A stretch of DNA of 64,000 nt from Arcticibacter eurypsychrophilus (GTDB lineage: Bacteria > Bacteroidota > Bacteroidia > Sphingobacteriales > Sphingobacteriaceae), in assembly GCF_001730525.1 (NCBI RefSeq), contig NZ_MDFN01000006.1, positions 62,001 to 126,000 of the forward strand, read 5' to 3'. The stretch's first letter is position 1; every line of letters starts with the position of its first letter. This document shows, one piece after another, positions 44,471 to 54,422 of the stretch. The translations under genes and the position numbers were made by a program. A model generated the notes under the pieces. The model did no database searches, was not told the origin of the DNA, and saw nothing but the letters and a program-made list of their open reading frames with translations.

Positions 44471-46936
44471 ATGAAATCATTTAGTATTTTAATTTTTCTA
44501 TTATCCTTTATCAACTCCCTTTTTGCTCAAACTGGAAATCCGGGGATCATTAATGGGAAAATAACAGATGGATCAACTAATAAACCTGTTGAATTTGCTT
44601 CAATAGCTGTTGTAGACACAGTAACTGGAAAAACAACTAAAACCGCACAAAGTACATTAAATGGTACATTTTCATTTAAAAATCTTCCCGTAGGGTCCTA
44701 CACATTAAAAATCTCTTATATCGGATACCAACCCTTTTCAAGAACTGGATTCATTATTTCTAATCAATCCTCAACTCTGGATGCAGGTACAATAAAACTT
44801 GTACAGGGCAAGTCAAACGTGCTTAAGGAAGTAGTTGTTCAGGCACAAAAAAGCACTATACAGCTTGGTGTAGACCGAAAAGTGTTCAATGTAGAACAAA
44901 ATTTAGTAAGTGCGGGAGGATCTGCAACTGATATTCTGGCAAATGTACCTACGCTTTCTGTGGACATTGATGGCAACGTAAACTTGCGTGGGAGCAGCAA
45001 TGTTCGGATTTTAATTGATGGACGCCCATCAGCAATTGGGGGTGGCGATATGGCATCCCTCTTGCAATCTTTGCCGGCTAGCTCGATTGAAACCATTGAA
45101 CTGATTACTAACCCTTCCTCTAAATATGATCCTGAAGGACAGACTGGAATTATTAATATTGTACTTAAAAAGAATCAGCGAATAGGATTCAATGGAGGGG
45201 TTTCTTTATCAGCAGGAACATTGGATAATTACAATGCAAATACAAATTTAAGTTACCGGGATGGAAAGGTAAATTTATATGGTAACTACAGCTATCGCTA
45301 TTCGAATAGAAAAGGTAGCGGGTTTAGTAATACAAATTTCCTGGACAACAACAGCATCCTGAACAATTCTACTGTTTCCAAAAGACATAATGAAGGTAAT
45401 AATGCGAAAGTAGGGCTTGAATATTATTTAAACAGCAAAACTACGATTGGCGTTTCTGGCAATATCAATATCAGATCAGGTGACGATACGGAAGATATAA
45501 ATTATTTATACCAGAATTATTCAACTGAACTGAATGGTACTAGCTTAAGAAAATCTACAGAAAAGGAAGATAATAAGGGTTACGACCTTAATTTCGATCT
45601 CATTAGAAAATTTAAACGTACGGGCGAAGAATTATCTGCAAATTTTTCATACGGAAGTAACAAGGAAGATGAGAATCAATACTTCAATCAGGATTTTTAC
45701 ACTGTTGGTGGCGCTTTAAAGGATACGCTTGACCGCAGGAAGGCTATGAACAGCCAAAACCGTGATAATTATAATATCCAACTGGATTACACCATACCTG
45801 TTAATGCTAAACAAAAATTCGAAACCGGTTATCGTGGAAGTATAGCAAATAGTGATGAGTCGCAGGTATCGGATCTATATAACAGAGTGAGTCAAACTTA
45901 TGTGCGGGATAATTATTTAACGAATGACTTTGATCTGGAAGATCAGGTTCATGCTGTTTATATAAATTATCAAAATCAGATTACCGATAAGTTTGGCTTT
46001 CAATTTGGATTAAGGGCAGAACAAGCGAATTTAAACACCATATATTCTAGTCTTGATCCGATTACTCTGGCTCCATTAAAAACAGAAGGCAAATTAGATT
46101 ATTTCAGAGTGTATCCCAGCGTTTTCCTTACACAGAAACTAAAGAATGATAATCAACTTCAATTGAGTTATACCCGCCGCGTAAATCGTCCAAGGGGTTG
46201 GCAGGTTAATCCGTTCAGGGACATTTCTGACCCTAACAATATCAGGGTAGGTAATCCTAATTTAAAACCTGAAGACATCCATTCTTTTGAATTAAGTCAT
46301 ATGAAGTACTGGAAAGCTATTACTTTCACTTCATCTCTGTATTTCAGGCAAGTTAATGATGTTGTAGAAGGAATTCAGCAAAGACTAGACAGCACCACCA
46401 CCTTAACACAGTTTACAAACCTGACCCGTAACCAGGCATCAGGATTAGAGCTTATTTCGAAAGCCACTTTATTTAAAGGGTTTGATCTTACCGGCAATGC
46501 CAACTTATTTTATAACCATTTTTCGGGTAGTGAAGAATACGGTCTGGATGGAAACAGCGGATACAACTGGACAGGAAAACTAATCGTGAATGCTCAAATC
46601 GTAACTAACCTTTCTGCGCAGATAAATATGGAATACATGGCTAGAAGAGTAACAGCACAAGGAAGAGGAAGGGAAATGTTTGGAACTGATGCTGCGCTAA
46701 AACTTGATGTGTTGAAGAAAAAAGGGAGTCTTTCATTTAACATGAGAGATGTATTTAACTCAAGAAGATGGGGCATGATAACAGAAACAGCCCAATTTAA
46801 CAGAGAATTCAGGAGGAGGATGCAAGGGAGGATGAGTACTTTAACATTCAGTTACCGGTTTGGTAATACGGATAATCAGCAAAAGAACAAGAAAAGAGAC
46901 GATCAGCACAATGATTCGCCAGTTGAAGAGTATTAG
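44471..46936 (+). CDS. TonB-dependent outer-membrane receptor
   Basis: An 821-residue receptor of the Bacteroidota type with a C-terminal outer-membrane barrel (OMP_b-brl_3 group). The signal peptide ends SLFAQTG. A carboxypeptidase-regulatory-like domain (GIINGKITDGSTNKPVEFAS) spans about 24-105, a plug domain (NLRGSSNVRILIDGRPSAIG) about 125-230, and the barrel takes the rest. It is not a SusC, as no SusD follows. Its ligand is unknown; the L-fucose cassette begins 53 bp later but has its own promoter. Confidence 0.88.
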   Translation: MKSFSILIFLLSFINSLFAQTGNPGIINGKITDGSTNKPVEFASIAVVDTVTGKTTKTAQSTLNGTFSFKNLPVGSYTLKISYIGYQPFSRTGFIISNQSSTLDAGTIKLVQGKSNVLKEVVVQAQKSTIQLGVDRKVFNVEQNLVSAGGSATDILANVPTLSVDIDGNVNLRGSSNVRILIDGRPSAIGGGDMASLLQSLPASSIETIELITNPSSKYDPEGQTGIINIVLKKNQRIGFNGGVSLSAGTLDNYNANTNLSYRDGKVNLYGNYSYRYSNRKGSGFSNTNFLDNNSILNNSTVSKRHNEGNNAKVGLEYYLNSKTTIGVSGNINIRSGDDTEDINYLYQNYSTELNGTSLRKSTEKEDNKGYDLNFDLIRKFKRTGEELSANFSYGSNKEDENQYFNQDFYTVGGALKDTLDRRKAMNSQNRDNYNIQLDYTIPVNAKQKFETGYRGSIANSDESQVSDLYNRVSQTYVRDNYLTNDFDLEDQVHAVYINYQNQITDKFGFQFGLRAEQANLNTIYSSLDPITLAPLKTEGKLDYFRVYPSVFLTQKLKNDNQLQLSYTRRVNRPRGWQVNPFRDISDPNNIRVGNPNLKPEDIHSFELSHMKYWKAITFTSSLYFRQVNDVVEGIQQRLDSTTTLTQFTNLTRNQASGLELISKATLFKGFDLTGNANLFYNHFSGSEEYGLDGNSGYNWTGKLIVNAQIVTNLSAQINMEYMARRVTAQGRGREMFGTDAALKLDVLKKKGSLSFNMRDVFNSRRWGMITETAQFNREFRRRMQGRMSTLTFSYRFGNTDNQQKNKKRDDQHNDSPVEEY

Positions 46937-46957
46937 AGAGTTTATTGCATACATTTG
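46923..46957 (+). promoter_or_regulatory. promoter of the fucose-type cassette
   Basis: TTG at 46923-46925 and TACATTTG at 46950-46957 (24-bp spacer) precede ATG 46990 by 32 bp; it overlaps the end of the receptor gene. Confidence 0.5.
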
Positions 46958-46989
46958 ACGCCATTATTATCTCTCTTAATAAATCATAA

Positions 46990-48252
46990 ATGTCTAAGAA
47001 AAACCGATACCTTTTACCAATAATGCTTGTGACCTCATTATTTTTTTTATGGGCATTACTTCATAACATAAATCCAATACTAATACCACACTTAAGAAAA
47101 GCACTTCAACTTGATGACATTCAATCATCTTATATCGACATAGCAGTAGCTGTGGCTTATTTTGCAATTGCCATACCTGCTGGATTGTTTATGCACAAGT
47201 TCGGTTATAAAAAGGGAATCATATTAGGACTTGTACTTTATGCCTTGGGTGCTTTGCTGGTCATTCCGGCAGCAGCTTCCAGAGATTATACTTATTTTCT
47301 TCTCGCTTTTTTCATCATTGCTAGTGGTGCAACATTCCTTGAAACAGTCGCTAATCCTTATATAGCTGTTTTAGGAGATAAAGACACCTCAGAACAACGC
47401 CTTAACTTAGCACAATCGTTTAATGGTGTAGGAGCGTTTTTAGCACCAATTATTGGCGGACAGTTTATCTTATCAGGTATAGAACATAGTCCTGAAGAGC
47501 TTAAATCCATGACGGCTATACAATTGAATCAATACTTGCAATCAGAAGCAGATACGGTTAAAATGCCCTACATTGTTATTGCTGTAGCTGTTTTTCTATT
47601 GATTTTGCTATTTCTTGCCGTGAAATTGCCAGAAGTAAAGGCCGATGATAGCGAACTGCACGGTGCTCCATCAAGTTTTTCAGCAAAAGTATTAAGACAT
47701 CCACATCTGTCCTGGGCTGTAGTAGCTCAACTATTTTATGTAGGTGGACAGGTTGGTATTACCAGTTTTTTTATTCGATACGCCCGCTATGTTGCTGACA
47801 TGAATGAGAAAGATGCTGCATTTTATTTAGGATCCATAGCAATGGTTGGGTTTATGCTTGGTCGTTTCATTGGAACCTTCTTAATGCGCTATATTAAACC
47901 AGCCAGTTTATTGAGCATTTATGCATCAATAAGCATCGTGTTAGTTATTATCGCGGTTACATTTGATGGTAACGTTGCCCTTTATGCTTTAATGGCTGTT
48001 CCATTTTTCATGTCTATTATGTTTCCTACCATTTTTGCCCTTGGAATTAAGGGCTTAGGTGAAGAGACTAAAATTGCATCCTCATTTCTTGTCATGGCTA
48101 TTATAGGCGGCGCAATTATTCCAACCGTAATGGGATTTATTTCTGTCTTTTCAGGAAGCATTCAGTTGGCTTATATTGTACCACTTGTCAGCTTTCTAGT
48201 CATTCTTTTTTACGGTTTAAAAGGGCATAAAATTTCTGCAGAAATAAAATAA
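46990..48252 (+). CDS. fucP: L-fucose:H+ symporter family permease
   Basis: A 420-residue major-facilitator transporter of the FHS (fucose-galactose-glucose:H+) family with 12 hydrophobic helices. The N-terminus FFLWALLHNINPILIPHLRK and YFAIAIPAGLFMHKFGYKKG are highly typical of FucP. FLETVANPYIAVLGDKDTSEQRLN is the loop between helices 4 and 5. It imports L-fucose or a related sugar with a proton. It is first of three tightly spaced genes; the lactonase starts 1 bp after its stop. Confidence 0.88.
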   Translation: MSKKNRYLLPIMLVTSLFFLWALLHNINPILIPHLRKALQLDDIQSSYIDIAVAVAYFAIAIPAGLFMHKFGYKKGIILGLVLYALGALLVIPAAASRDYTYFLLAFFIIASGATFLETVANPYIAVLGDKDTSEQRLNLAQSFNGVGAFLAPIIGGQFILSGIEHSPEELKSMTAIQLNQYLQSEADTVKMPYIVIAVAVFLLILLFLAVKLPEVKADDSELHGAPSSFSAKVLRHPHLSWAVVAQLFYVGGQVGITSFFIRYARYVADMNEKDAAFYLGSIAMVGFMLGRFIGTFLMRYIKPASLLSIYASISIVLVIIAVTFDGNVALYALMAVPFFMSIMFPTIFALGIKGLGEETKIASSFLVMAIIGGAIIPTVMGFISVFSGSIQLAYIVPLVSFLVILFYGLKGHKISAEIK

Positions 48253-48253
48253 C

Positions 48254-49087
48254 ATGTTTAAACTAGATTCTCATCAGCATTTCTGGCGTTTTGATCCAAT
48301 TAGGTATGGATGGATTACTGAGGAAATGAACCTTATAAAAGGAGACTTTCTTCCTGACGATTTAAAACCTTTGTTAGACAAGCATGCTATTGATGGCTGC
48401 ATCGCAGTGCAGTCTGACCAATCGGAAGCTGACAACGCTTTTCTAATCGAATTAGCTACGATGAACCCTTTTATTAAAGGTGTGGTAGGCTGGGTAGATC
48501 TTCAGGCTGATAACATTGAGGAAACACTTCAGTTTTATAGTCAGTATTCTATAGTAAAGGGATTCAGACATGTGCTTCAAGGGGAAAAAGATAGAGCACT
48601 CATGCTTAACCCTGATTTTAAACGGGGAATCGGTCTATTAAATAAATTCAATTATACCTACGACCTTCTGATTTTTCAAGACCAGCTGATATATGCTTCG
48701 GAACTTTGCAGTACATTCCCTGAACAAAAATTCGTATTGGATCATATAGCAAAGCCTTCAATTAAAAATCATGTATTGGGCGATTGGGCAAAAGATATCC
48801 ATATTCTCGCTAAAAATCCTAATGTCTACTGTAAGGTGTCAGGAATGGTTAATGAAGCGGATTGGAAAAATTGGAAAGAAGATGATTTCTTGCCCTACCT
48901 TGACCTAATATTTGGAGCCTTTGGAATTAAAAGGCTCATGTTTGGCTCAGATTGGCCAGTATGTAATACTGCTGGAGGATATGATGCTGTTTTGAAATTA
49001 GTTCAAAACTACACTGCCAAATATACTGAAGAAGAGCAATCGCTGTTCTGGGGTTTAAATGCCTCTACATTTTATGCCATAGTTTAA
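48254..49087 (+). CDS. amidohydrolase-family sugar lactonase (L-fuconolactonase type)
   Basis: A 277-residue COG3618 amidohydrolase. LDSHQHFWRFDPIRYGWI carries the N-terminal metal-site HxH, and MFGSDWPVCN the C-terminal Asp. Members beside fucose transporters hydrolyse L-fucono-1,5-lactone; some act on L-rhamnono-lactone. Translationally coupled to fucP, it suggests the non-phosphorylated oxidation route of L-fucose. Fuconate dehydratase and the keto-deoxy-fuconate dehydrogenase are not in the window. Confidence 0.82.
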   Translation: MFKLDSHQHFWRFDPIRYGWITEEMNLIKGDFLPDDLKPLLDKHAIDGCIAVQSDQSEADNAFLIELATMNPFIKGVVGWVDLQADNIEETLQFYSQYSIVKGFRHVLQGEKDRALMLNPDFKRGIGLLNKFNYTYDLLIFQDQLIYASELCSTFPEQKFVLDHIAKPSIKNHVLGDWAKDIHILAKNPNVYCKVSGMVNEADWKNWKEDDFLPYLDLIFGAFGIKRLMFGSDWPVCNTAGGYDAVLKLVQNYTAKYTEEEQSLFWGLNASTFYAIV

Positions 49088-49097
49088 TTTTTACAAT

Positions 49098-49105
49098 TAG
49101 CTTTG
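49098..49105 (+). promoter_or_regulatory. possible internal -7 box
   Basis: TAGCTTTG fits TAnnTTTG, 18 bp before ATG 49123; no clear -33 element. Confidence 0.35.
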
Positions 49106-49122
49106 TCGCATATTATTATTAC

Positions 49123-50136
49123 ATGAAAACATTAGTTTGTACTACTCCTGGTAACTTTGAATACCAGGAGGGCCAATACCCAACACCTCAAAAAGATTAT
49201 TCCATTCTTAAAATTAAAAGGATAGGAATATGTGGAACAGACCTTCATGCTTTTGAGGGATCACAACCCTTTTTTGAATATCCAAGAATATTAGGACATG
49301 AACTTGCTGCCGAATTCATTGAAGGCGACAATGCAACTGGTTTTACAAAAGGAGAGAGCGTTACATTCATCCCTTATTTTAATTGTGGCGAATGCGTTGC
49401 CTGCCGTTCAGGTAAGCCAAACTGCTGTGCAAGTATTAAAGTTTGCGGTGTACATATAGATGGTGGAATGGCTGAATATCTTTCAGTACCTTCCTATTCA
49501 TTAATTCATGGCAATGGACTTAGTTTTGATGAGCTAGCTTTAGTTGAGCCTCTTTCTATAGGAGCTCACGGAGTAAGACGGGCAGGTGTTACACCTGGTG
49601 AATTTGTTTTAGTTATTGGAGCAGGTCCAATTGGATTAGGAATAATGGAATTTGCCAGAATTGCTGGAGGGAAAGTAATAGCCATGGATATCAATGATGG
49701 ACGGCTTGCCTTCTGTCAGAATAAGCTAAAGGTTGAATATATTATCAATCCAATTGATGATGACGTTGAAGCAAGGTTAAAAGAAATAACAAATGGCGAT
49801 TTTCCTACAGTTGTAATTGATGCAACAGGAAGCCAACGCGCAATTAACAACGGATTTAGCTATATGGCCCATGGAGCACGCTATGTATTGGTTGGATTGC
49901 AAAAAGGAGAAGTTGCAGTAAGTCACCCTGAATTTCATAAACGCGAAGGAACCTTAATGAGCAGTAGAAATGCAACACGTGAGGACTTTGAGCATGTTAT
50001 TAAATCGATGAAAAGTGGTCAGGTTAATCCTGCTACCTATATCACGCATCGGGTATCCTTTGATCAGGTTAAAGAGCAGTTCCAATCTTGGTTAGATCCT
50101 AAAAAAGGAGTAATTAAAGCAATGGTTAAACTTTAA
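49123..50136 (+). CDS. zinc-dependent alcohol dehydrogenase
   Basis: A 337-residue medium-chain dehydrogenase. Catalytic zinc residues are in GICGTDLHAFEG and GHELAAEFIE, the structural zinc site is CGECVACRSGKPNC, and the NAD-binding loop is VIGAGPIGLGIMEFARIAG. It resembles the sorbitol/threonine dehydrogenase branch. In this context it is probably the sugar dehydrogenase of the L-fucose-type route, acting before the lactonase or on a later alcohol or keto intermediate; the substrate is not proven. It is last in the three-gene cassette. Confidence 0.85.
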   Translation: MKTLVCTTPGNFEYQEGQYPTPQKDYSILKIKRIGICGTDLHAFEGSQPFFEYPRILGHELAAEFIEGDNATGFTKGESVTFIPYFNCGECVACRSGKPNCCASIKVCGVHIDGGMAEYLSVPSYSLIHGNGLSFDELALVEPLSIGAHGVRRAGVTPGEFVLVIGAGPIGLGIMEFARIAGGKVIAMDINDGRLAFCQNKLKVEYIINPIDDDVEARLKEITNGDFPTVVIDATGSQRAINNGFSYMAHGARYVLVGLQKGEVAVSHPEFHKREGTLMSSRNATREDFEHVIKSMKSGQVNPATYITHRVSFDQVKEQFQSWLDPKKGVIKAMVKL

Positions 50137-50183
50137 TAGTTAAGCCTGGAAATCATTAAATATAAAGAATAAATGAATGATTT

Positions 50184-50247
50184 CAATATAATAACAAAAA
50201 AGGCCTTTCCCACTAAATTTGGAAAGGCCTTTTTTGTTATTATATTG
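50184..50247. terminator. bidirectional terminator with 27-bp perfect stem
   Basis: Arms 50184-50210 and 50221-50247 (core AAAAAAGGCCTTTCC / GGAAAGGCCTTTTTT), between the dehydrogenase and the convergent symporter gene. Confidence 0.93.
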
Positions 50248-50257
50248 AGCTTTTTTA

Positions 50258-51937
50258 CTACCAGAAAACCGTGTAAAGCGCTACAAGTATACCAATCACT
50301 AACACTGACCCTGCAATAAATCCTGGATGTGGTTTAAACATACTAGTGTCTACTTCAAGTGATACAGCTTTAGTACCGTTTCTACTTTCATAAGTACTGA
50401 TAAGAAACATTCCAACAAAACAGATTACGAATACAAAACCCATTCGATCAAGGAAAGGTATTTCAACCAAACCGGATACTGCACTCTTAGCTGCAAATCC
50501 GTAAGGGATAAGGAAGCTTAAATCTGTCCATTCAGGTAAGAATTTAAATACCAATGAGAATAAGAAACCACCCACTGTTGCAAATAGTGCAGCATTTGAA
50601 GTAGCCTTTTTCCAGAAGAAACCTAAAATAAACATAGCAAATATACCCGGAGACACAAATCCTGTATATTCCTGAATATACTGAAACCCTCCTTTTTTAT
50701 CAATACCCAAATGCGGGGCAATGATTACACCTAATATCATTGATATGACTACAGTTAGCTTCCCTACATTAACAAGCCTTCTCTCACTTGCTTCAACATT
50801 AAACACTTTTTTGTAAATATCTAAAGTAAAGATCGTTGCTATACTATTTGCTTTACCAGCTAATGAGGCTACGACTGCAGCAGTTAATGCCGCAAATGAT
50901 AGACCTTTTAGGCCTGCCGGAAGAAGATTTAACATTACGGGATAGGCCCTGTCCTGATTTAATTCTCCATTCATCAACATGTCATTAGAAAAATTCCCTG
51001 AACCTTCTTTATAAAGAATGTAAGCTGCAATACCTGGAAGAACCACGATAACCGGCATTAACAGTTTAAGGAATGCTGCGAATAAAATACCGTTACGGGC
51101 TGTCTTTAAATCAGCACCTAAAGCACGCTGAACGATGTATTGATTACATCCCCAGTAATTTAAATTCACAATCCATAAACCACCTAATAGAACAGTTAAA
51201 CCGGGAAGATCTAAGAAGTTACCATTATCCTTATGAAGAATCATCTGGAAGTGTTCTGGCGCTTTTTCCATCATATGGCTAAAACCGCTTATCACTCCTG
51301 AATCACCATAATGCTCAGCAACAAGGTTTAATGCCAGGTAAGTAGTAGCCAAACCTCCAAGAATCAGAAAAAACACTTGAATAACATCCGTATAACCAAT
51401 TACTTTCATTCCTCCAAGGGTGATAATAATGGCAAAGAATGCGAGGAAGTACATACAAAACGTCAGGCTGATTCCGGAAATAGCACTAACTGCGATCGCA
51501 CCCAAATACAGGATAGATGTTAAGTTAACCACTACATACAATAACAACCAAAAGATAGCCATAACCATTGCCACTGTGCCATTATATCGCTGGTGCAGGA
51601 ACTGGGGCATGGTAAAAATCTTGTTTTTTAAATACACCGGAATAAAGAAAACCGCTACAATGATCAATGTAAGTGCGGCCATCCATTCGTAGGCCGAAAT
51701 AGCCAATCCAATTTGAAATCCTGAACCACTCATTCCCACAAACTGCTCTGCGGAGATGTTGGATGCAATTAAAGAGGCCCCGATGGCCCACCAGGTTAAA
51801 GATCCTTCCGCAAGAAAGTAATCCTTTGAGCCCATGGTAGCAGCTTTCTTTCGGTAATAGATCCACAATCCATAACCTGCTACTATCACAAAATAGATAA
51901 GAAAAACAATGTAATCCTTCGTGTCAAGCGTATTCAT
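50258..51937 (-). CDS. sodium:solute symporter (SGLT-like sugar transporter)
   Basis: A 559-residue transporter of the SSS family with about 14 membrane helices. SGLT-like signatures are GSLTWWAIGASLIASNISAE followed by QFVGMSGSGFQIGLAI, NYWGCNQYIVQRALGA, and LPAGLKGLSFAALTAAVVAS. Homologues in Bacteroidota carbohydrate loci import monosaccharides with sodium. It is downstream of the GH3 gene by about 215 bp on the same strand and probably takes up the sugar released by this locus. Confidence 0.9.
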   Translation of the reverse strand: MNTLDTKDYIVFLIYFVIVAGYGLWIYYRKKAATMGSKDYFLAEGSLTWWAIGASLIASNISAEQFVGMSGSGFQIGLAISAYEWMAALTLIIVAVFFIPVYLKNKIFTMPQFLHQRYNGTVAMVMAIFWLLLYVVVNLTSILYLGAIAVSAISGISLTFCMYFLAFFAIIITLGGMKVIGYTDVIQVFFLILGGLATTYLALNLVAEHYGDSGVISGFSHMMEKAPEHFQMILHKDNGNFLDLPGLTVLLGGLWIVNLNYWGCNQYIVQRALGADLKTARNGILFAAFLKLLMPVIVVLPGIAAYILYKEGSGNFSNDMLMNGELNQDRAYPVMLNLLPAGLKGLSFAALTAAVVASLAGKANSIATIFTLDIYKKVFNVEASERRLVNVGKLTVVISMILGVIIAPHLGIDKKGGFQYIQEYTGFVSPGIFAMFILGFFWKKATSNAALFATVGGFLFSLVFKFLPEWTDLSFLIPYGFAAKSAVSGLVEIPFLDRMGFVFVICFVGMFLISTYESRNGTKAVSLEVDTSMFKPHPGFIAGSVLVIGILVALYTVFW

Positions 51938-52151
51938 TTGGTTTATATGTCTGTTATTAATAATTTACAATACTTCTTTACTTAAAATAAGGGGAGGTTA
52001 ACCTTGCCTTTCATGCTAATTCCCAATAATTTAAACAAATTTTACTACACAGCAAGTGTCTTGTAAACACTCATGAATTCTGCGCCTCAAAGTAGGAATA
52101 TTTCTCTAAATAATAGCAGGAAAATAAATTTTTATGCATTATTAAAACATT

Positions 52152-54326
52152 TTACAACTTTACCCTATTTTTTGTCTTTAAATCTGATGAAGAACTACCT
52201 ATAAGGATGTCAAATTTCCCAGGTTCTAAAACCCATTGATTTTGCTTGTCATCATAATAACTAAATGCACTTTTATCTAAACTGAACTCAATTTCTTTAG
52301 ACTCTCCTGCGTTTAGAAAGACTTTTTTAAATGCCTTCAACTCTTTTATTGGTCGTTTCAAAGAAGACTTTAGATCCCGGACATACAATTGAACGACTTC
52401 CGCCCCTTGCCTGGTTCCTGTATTCTGAACCGATAGTTTTACAAGGGCAGAACCAGTTGAAGTCACCACAACAGGTTTGCTGTATTTAAATGTGGTATAA
52501 GACAGTCCATGACCGAAAGCGAACTGAGGTTGTAACTTATAGGTGTCGAAATAGCGGTATCCAACAAATATATCTTCATTATAATGAACATTTATGCTAT
52601 CACCAGGATATTCGCCTAACTTATGAGCAGGAGAATCATCCAGATGTTTTGGAAAAGTCACTGTTAGTTTGCCCGATGGATTAACAACACCGAAAAGAAT
52701 TTCTGCTAATGCCGTTCCTCCTTCCATTCCAGGATATCCCACCTGAAGGATTCCTTTTGCCTCATTGACCCATGTATCTATATCAATAGGACCACCTCCA
52801 TAAAGCACAACAATCGTATTCGGATTTGCTTTTATAACCGCTCGAATCAATTCATCCTGACCAAAGGGCATATTCATATTGGGTTTATCAAAACCTTCAG
52901 TATCGTAGGCATTATCACTCCAGGTACTATAATCGTAACCGTGAGTCCAGCCACCAACAACAATAGCAACATCAGCCTTCTTAGCTGCTTCAACTGCCTG
53001 TTGAATAAGCTTGGGATCCGCCTGCGCATTCCTGGCAATCGTGTAGCCCTGTTCAAAAGTTATCCCAATACTATTGCCACACAGGTTCTGAAGTCCTTTT
53101 AAAGGAGTAATTTCATACTTGGTTCTAACTTGAGAACTTCCACCACCCATTGCATTATCACGATTTCCATTAGCACCTATAACTGCTATTGTTTTAACAG
53201 TCATTTTATCCAGCGGCAAAATGTTACCCTTGTTCTTTAGCAAAATAATCCCCTCTTCTGCTATCTTACGGGCTACATCGGAATGTTCTTTAGTAGCATA
53301 AGATCCTGAAGGGCGCTTATCGAACATATGAGTCTTATACATCACTCTTAAAATGCGACGCACTTTATCATCAATTACCGATTCTGGAATTTCACCATTG
53401 CGTACCATTTTAAGAGCAGGTTCAGCGAAAAAGAATTTGCTGTAATCCGGATTTGGCAACATCGCAAGATCCGTTCCCATTTCTAGGTCCGCTCCACCAA
53501 GCAAAGCCTCTTTAGTGCTATGAATTGCTCCCCAATCACTCATTACTAATCCCTGAAACCCCCATTCTCCCTTTAATATCTTATTGATCAGGTAATCATT
53601 ATAGGTACAATATTCTCCTCTGAACCTGTTATACGATCCCATCACCGTATTTACGCCTCCCTCTACAACAGCAGCCTTAAAACCAGGCAAATAAATTTCT
53701 CTCAAAGCCCGCTCACTCATTTCCACATTAATTCCACTCCTGTTGATTTCCTGATTATTTCCCATATAGTGCTTCAAACTCGCTGAAACACCCTGGTCCT
53801 GTACACCTTTGATATATCCAACCACCATTTTGGAGATAAGATAAGGGTCTTCACTCATATACTCAAAGTTCCTTCCATTAAGTGGAGTCCTCATAATGTT
53901 TATACCTGGACCCAGAATCACATCCTTTCCGCGATAATTAGCCTCACTGCCCAATACAGAACCTGATGCATATCCCATTTCAGGATTCCAGGTTGAAGCC
54001 AAGGTTATACCAACCGGCAAATAGGTAGACGAATCATCGCCCTTGTTGTCCAAAACCCAATCTCTTCCATGTTCGGGACGTACTCCATGAGGTCCATCTG
54101 ATGTCATCAATTCCGGAATACCCAAACGCGCCACACCTGTTGATGTGAAGGAAGAATTCCCATGAATCATGCCTATCTTCTCTTCAAGAGTCATCTTCTT
54201 AATGAGACTTTCGATTTTAGATTCAGTAGCAGGGTCGGTTGTTTGCTGAGCCGAAGCTGGAAGCAAATTTGTGCCTATACAAATGACACAACAAAGAATG
54301 GATCGTAGTAATTTAGATTTTATCAT
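52152..54326 (-). CDS. glycoside hydrolase family 3 beta-glycosidase
   Basis: A 724-residue secreted GH3 enzyme. A signal peptide ends PASAQQTTD. The (beta/alpha)8 domain contains LMTSDGPHGVRPEHGRDW, ASLKHYMGNNQEINRSG and the nucleophile Asp in GLVMSDWGAIHS near residue 263. The second domain has IAVIGANGNRDNAMGGGSS, and a fibronectin-III-like domain closes the protein (VQNTGTRQGAEVVQLYVRDL). It is a beta-glucosidase or beta-xylosidase by type; specificity is uncertain. It has its own promoter at 54350-54378. Confidence 0.93.
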   Translation of the reverse strand: MIKSKLLRSILCCVICIGTNLLPASAQQTTDPATESKIESLIKKMTLEEKIGMIHGNSSFTSTGVARLGIPELMTSDGPHGVRPEHGRDWVLDNKGDDSSTYLPVGITLASTWNPEMGYASGSVLGSEANYRGKDVILGPGINIMRTPLNGRNFEYMSEDPYLISKMVVGYIKGVQDQGVSASLKHYMGNNQEINRSGINVEMSERALREIYLPGFKAAVVEGGVNTVMGSYNRFRGEYCTYNDYLINKILKGEWGFQGLVMSDWGAIHSTKEALLGGADLEMGTDLAMLPNPDYSKFFFAEPALKMVRNGEIPESVIDDKVRRILRVMYKTHMFDKRPSGSYATKEHSDVARKIAEEGIILLKNKGNILPLDKMTVKTIAVIGANGNRDNAMGGGSSQVRTKYEITPLKGLQNLCGNSIGITFEQGYTIARNAQADPKLIQQAVEAAKKADVAIVVGGWTHGYDYSTWSDNAYDTEGFDKPNMNMPFGQDELIRAVIKANPNTIVVLYGGGPIDIDTWVNEAKGILQVGYPGMEGGTALAEILFGVVNPSGKLTVTFPKHLDDSPAHKLGEYPGDSINVHYNEDIFVGYRYFDTYKLQPQFAFGHGLSYTTFKYSKPVVVTSTGSALVKLSVQNTGTRQGAEVVQLYVRDLKSSLKRPIKELKAFKKVFLNAGESKEIEFSLDKSAFSYYDDKQNQWVLEPGKFDILIGSSSSDLKTKNRVKL

Positions 54327-54349
54327 GGTTAACTGTTAACTTAAAGTTT

Positions 54350-54378
54350 CAAAATTATGCAGCAATTCAATAGTGCAA
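54350..54378 (-). promoter_or_regulatory. promoter of the GH3 gene
   Basis: Minus-strand TTG at 54376-54378, an 18-bp spacer, and TAATTTTG at 54350-54357. Two GTTAAC hexamers lie between the box and the ATG. Confidence 0.55.
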
Positions 54379-54422
54379 GGTATTTGTATGTTACTATTAA
54401 GGACTCATTATGTTAAGTATCT

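Noticed and set aside
44471-46936. SusC assignment for the TonB receptor
   Set aside because: It lacks the SusC signature and has no SusD partner; it fits the outer-membrane beta-barrel (OMP_b-brl_3) group better.
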